Shown: positions 6,195 through 7,442 of the stretch, piece by piece
Layout: each line of letters begins with the position of its first letter
Position numbering within the stretch: the stretch's first letter is position 1
Assembly: GCA_024691625.1 (NCBI GenBank)
Contig: JAILNL010000060.1
Coordinates: 1-7,442 of the forward strand
Direction: 5' to 3'
DNA from: Schwartzia sp. (in: firmicutes)
GTDB lineage: Bacteria > Bacillota > Negativicutes > Selenomonadales > Selenomonadaceae
Length of the DNA: 7,442 nt
The notes under the pieces: model-generated
What the model was told of the DNA's origin: nothing
Database searches by the model: none
What the model saw: only the letters and a program-made list of their open reading frames with translations
Program-made: the position numbers and the translations under genes

Positions 6195-7442
6195 TCAGCC
6201 AATTTTCTTAAGAAGCTCTCTTAATTTCTTTGTTCTCTCAAGGGTTTCCTTGCGTACATCCTCAGGGTCAACCGTGATTCTTGCGACTCCTGTATCCATA
6301 GCAGCCTTTGCAACAGCAGCAGCAACAGCCGGTGCAACATTCGGGTCAAAAGCACCCGGAATTACATAATCCTCACGAAGCTCTTCGTCAGGGATAAGGT
6401 TAGCAATGGCGTGAACAGCAGCCTGTTTCATTTCATCGTTGATTTTTCTTGCGCGGACATCAATTGCTCCACGGAAAAGTCCCGGGAATACGAGCACGTT
6501 GTTTACCTGGTTCGGGGCATCAGAGCGGCCCGTTCCGACTACACGCGCACCCGCTGCCTTTGCATCAGCATAGCTTGTCTCAGGATCCGGGTTTGCCATA
6601 GCAAGAACGATAGCGTCCTTGTTCATACTCTTGATAATATCAGCCGTAAACACGCCAGGCTTGGAAACACCGAGAATAACATCTGCGTCTTTAGCCATTT
6701 CTGCCAAAGAACCCTGTCTCTTTTCGAGGTTTGTCAGTTTCAGCAGCTCGGCCTGAACACGGTTGATTCTGCTCATATCCATGCCTTCATACATTGCACC
6801 CTTGGAGTTTATCATAGTGATGTGCTTAGCTCCAAGATTTAAAAGCAGGCGGACAATTGCAGTACCGGCAGCACCTGCACCGTTTGCAACGATTTTTACA
6901 TCGGCAATATTCTTTTTTACAAGACGAAGTGCGCCAAGAAGTGCTGCAGCGCAGGCAATTGCCGTACCGTGCTGGTCATCATGGAAAACAGGGATATCCA
7001 TCTTTTCAATCAGAGCATCCTCAATGTCATAGCATTTCGGAGACTCGATATCCTCAAGGTTGATACCTGCAAAGTTCGGCTGCAGATAGCGGACTGTCTC
7101 GATAAACTTATCCTTATCCGAGGTATCAAGGCATACAGGGATAGCATCAACATCTGCAAAGACCTTGTATAAAACAGACTTTCCTTCCATAACAGGAATT
7201 CCGGCTTCAGGACCGATATTTCCGAGACCTAAAACGCGTGTACCGTCAGATACAACAGCAACCATATTGCCGCGGCACGTATATTCGAAGGAAAGATCTT
7301 TATCATCTCTAATCTTTCTGCACGGCTCTGCTACACCCGGTGTGTAAAGAACGCTCAAATCATGCGCATCCTCAAGCTTTGCTTTGGGAATAGTAGCCAA
7401 TTTGCCGTTATGGTCCTTATGGACCTTCAAAGACTCTTCGTT
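6195..7442 (-). CDS. Malic enzyme (malate dehydrogenase, oxaloacetate-decarboxylating), N-terminus cut by window edge
   Basis: Converts malate to pyruvate and CO2 with reduction of NAD(P)+; cytoplasmic. 415 residues are visible, in the range of the short bacterial type that lacks a phosphotransacetylase domain. Counting from the edge: catalytic Tyr33 in LYTPGVAEPC, catalytic Lys88 in MEGKSVLYKVF, metal ligands Glu130/Asp131 in NLEDIE and Asp155/156 in FHDDQHGTA, dinucleotide fold NGAGAAG at about 187-193, then ANPDPE and NQVNNVLVFPGLFRGA. The frame stays open to the right edge and the visible beginning NEESLKVHKDHNGKL already matches the usual N-terminus, so only a few residues and the start codon are missing. 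A TTG at 7430 is in frame but is an ordinary Leu codon. Cofactor choice cannot be settled by eye. Followed by the terminator at 6142-6181. Confidence 0.95.
   Translation of the reverse strand, partial: NEESLKVHKDHNGKLATIPKAKLEDAHDLSVLYTPGVAEPCRKIRDDKDLSFEYTCRGNMVAVVSDGTRVLGLGNIGPEAGIPVMEGKSVLYKVFADVDAIPVCLDTSDKDKFIETVRYLQPNFAGINLEDIESPKCYDIEDALIEKMDIPVFHDDQHGTAIACAAALLGALRLVKKNIADVKIVANGAGAAGTAIVRLLLNLGAKHITMINSKGAMYEGMDMSRINRVQAELLKLTNLEKRQGSLAEMAKDADVILGVSKPGVFTADIIKSMNKDAIVLAMANPDPETSYADAKAAGARVVGTGRSDAPNQVNNVLVFPGLFRGAIDVRARKINDEMKQAAVHAIANLIPDEELREDYVIPGAFDPNVAPAVAAAVAKAAMDTGVARITVDPEDVRKETLERTKKLRELLKKIG

Noticed and set aside
7430..7442. TTG at 7430 as the malic enzyme start
   Set aside because: The frame continues to the window edge and the upstream residues NEES match the usual malic enzyme N-terminus; the TTG encodes Leu.

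Overview
The window reads as ordinary chromosomal DNA from a low-to-mid G+C anaerobe-like bacterium. Gene style (AGGAGG-type ribosome sites, short sigma-A-like promoters, TTG and GTG starts, a lipoprotein solute receptor) suggests a Firmicute such as a Negativicute or Clostridium relative; a Treponema-like spirochaete cannot be excluded. This placement is an impression from protein style, not a search result.

Layout, left to right. (1) Positions 1-721, minus strand: the first 240 residues of the circularly permuted ribosome-assembly GTPase YlqF/RbgA, cut by the left edge. (2) Positions 722-1017: a divergent intergenic region with an array of three ~40-bp units, each with a hairpin, followed by two extended -10 promoter motifs exactly 21 bp apart. 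(3) Positions 1018-2337, plus strand: a CNNM/CBS/CorC-HlyC membrane protein with a TTG start. (4) Positions 2337-2380: one strong hairpin that serves as terminator for both converging transcripts. (5) Positions 2385-6046, minus strand: five tightly packed genes, read right to left as DUF3783 protein, membrane-anchored coiled-coil protein, lipoprotein solute receptor, ABC ATPase and ABC permease. The last three form a NitT/TauT (nitrate/sulfonate/thiamine-precursor type) importer of unknown substrate. (6) Positions 6047-6194: a promoter lying in a further copy of the intergenic repeat, then a terminator. (7) Positions 6195-7442, minus strand: a malic enzyme missing only its extreme N-terminus at the right edge.

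The five-gene block looks like one transcription unit: gaps are 24 bp or less or the genes overlap, a promoter-like site lies just before the first gene, and a terminator lies just after the last. The genes therefore probably share expression, but only the three transporter genes have an obvious common job. The most interesting non-coding signal is the dispersed repeat. Its copies sit at 5' ends of minus-strand genes and carry a -35/-10 pair with constant 18-bp spacing, so the repeat may spread or preserve promoters. I see no CRISPR array, insertion sequence, tRNA, rRNA or phage gene, and no clear evidence of a new defence or mobile system.
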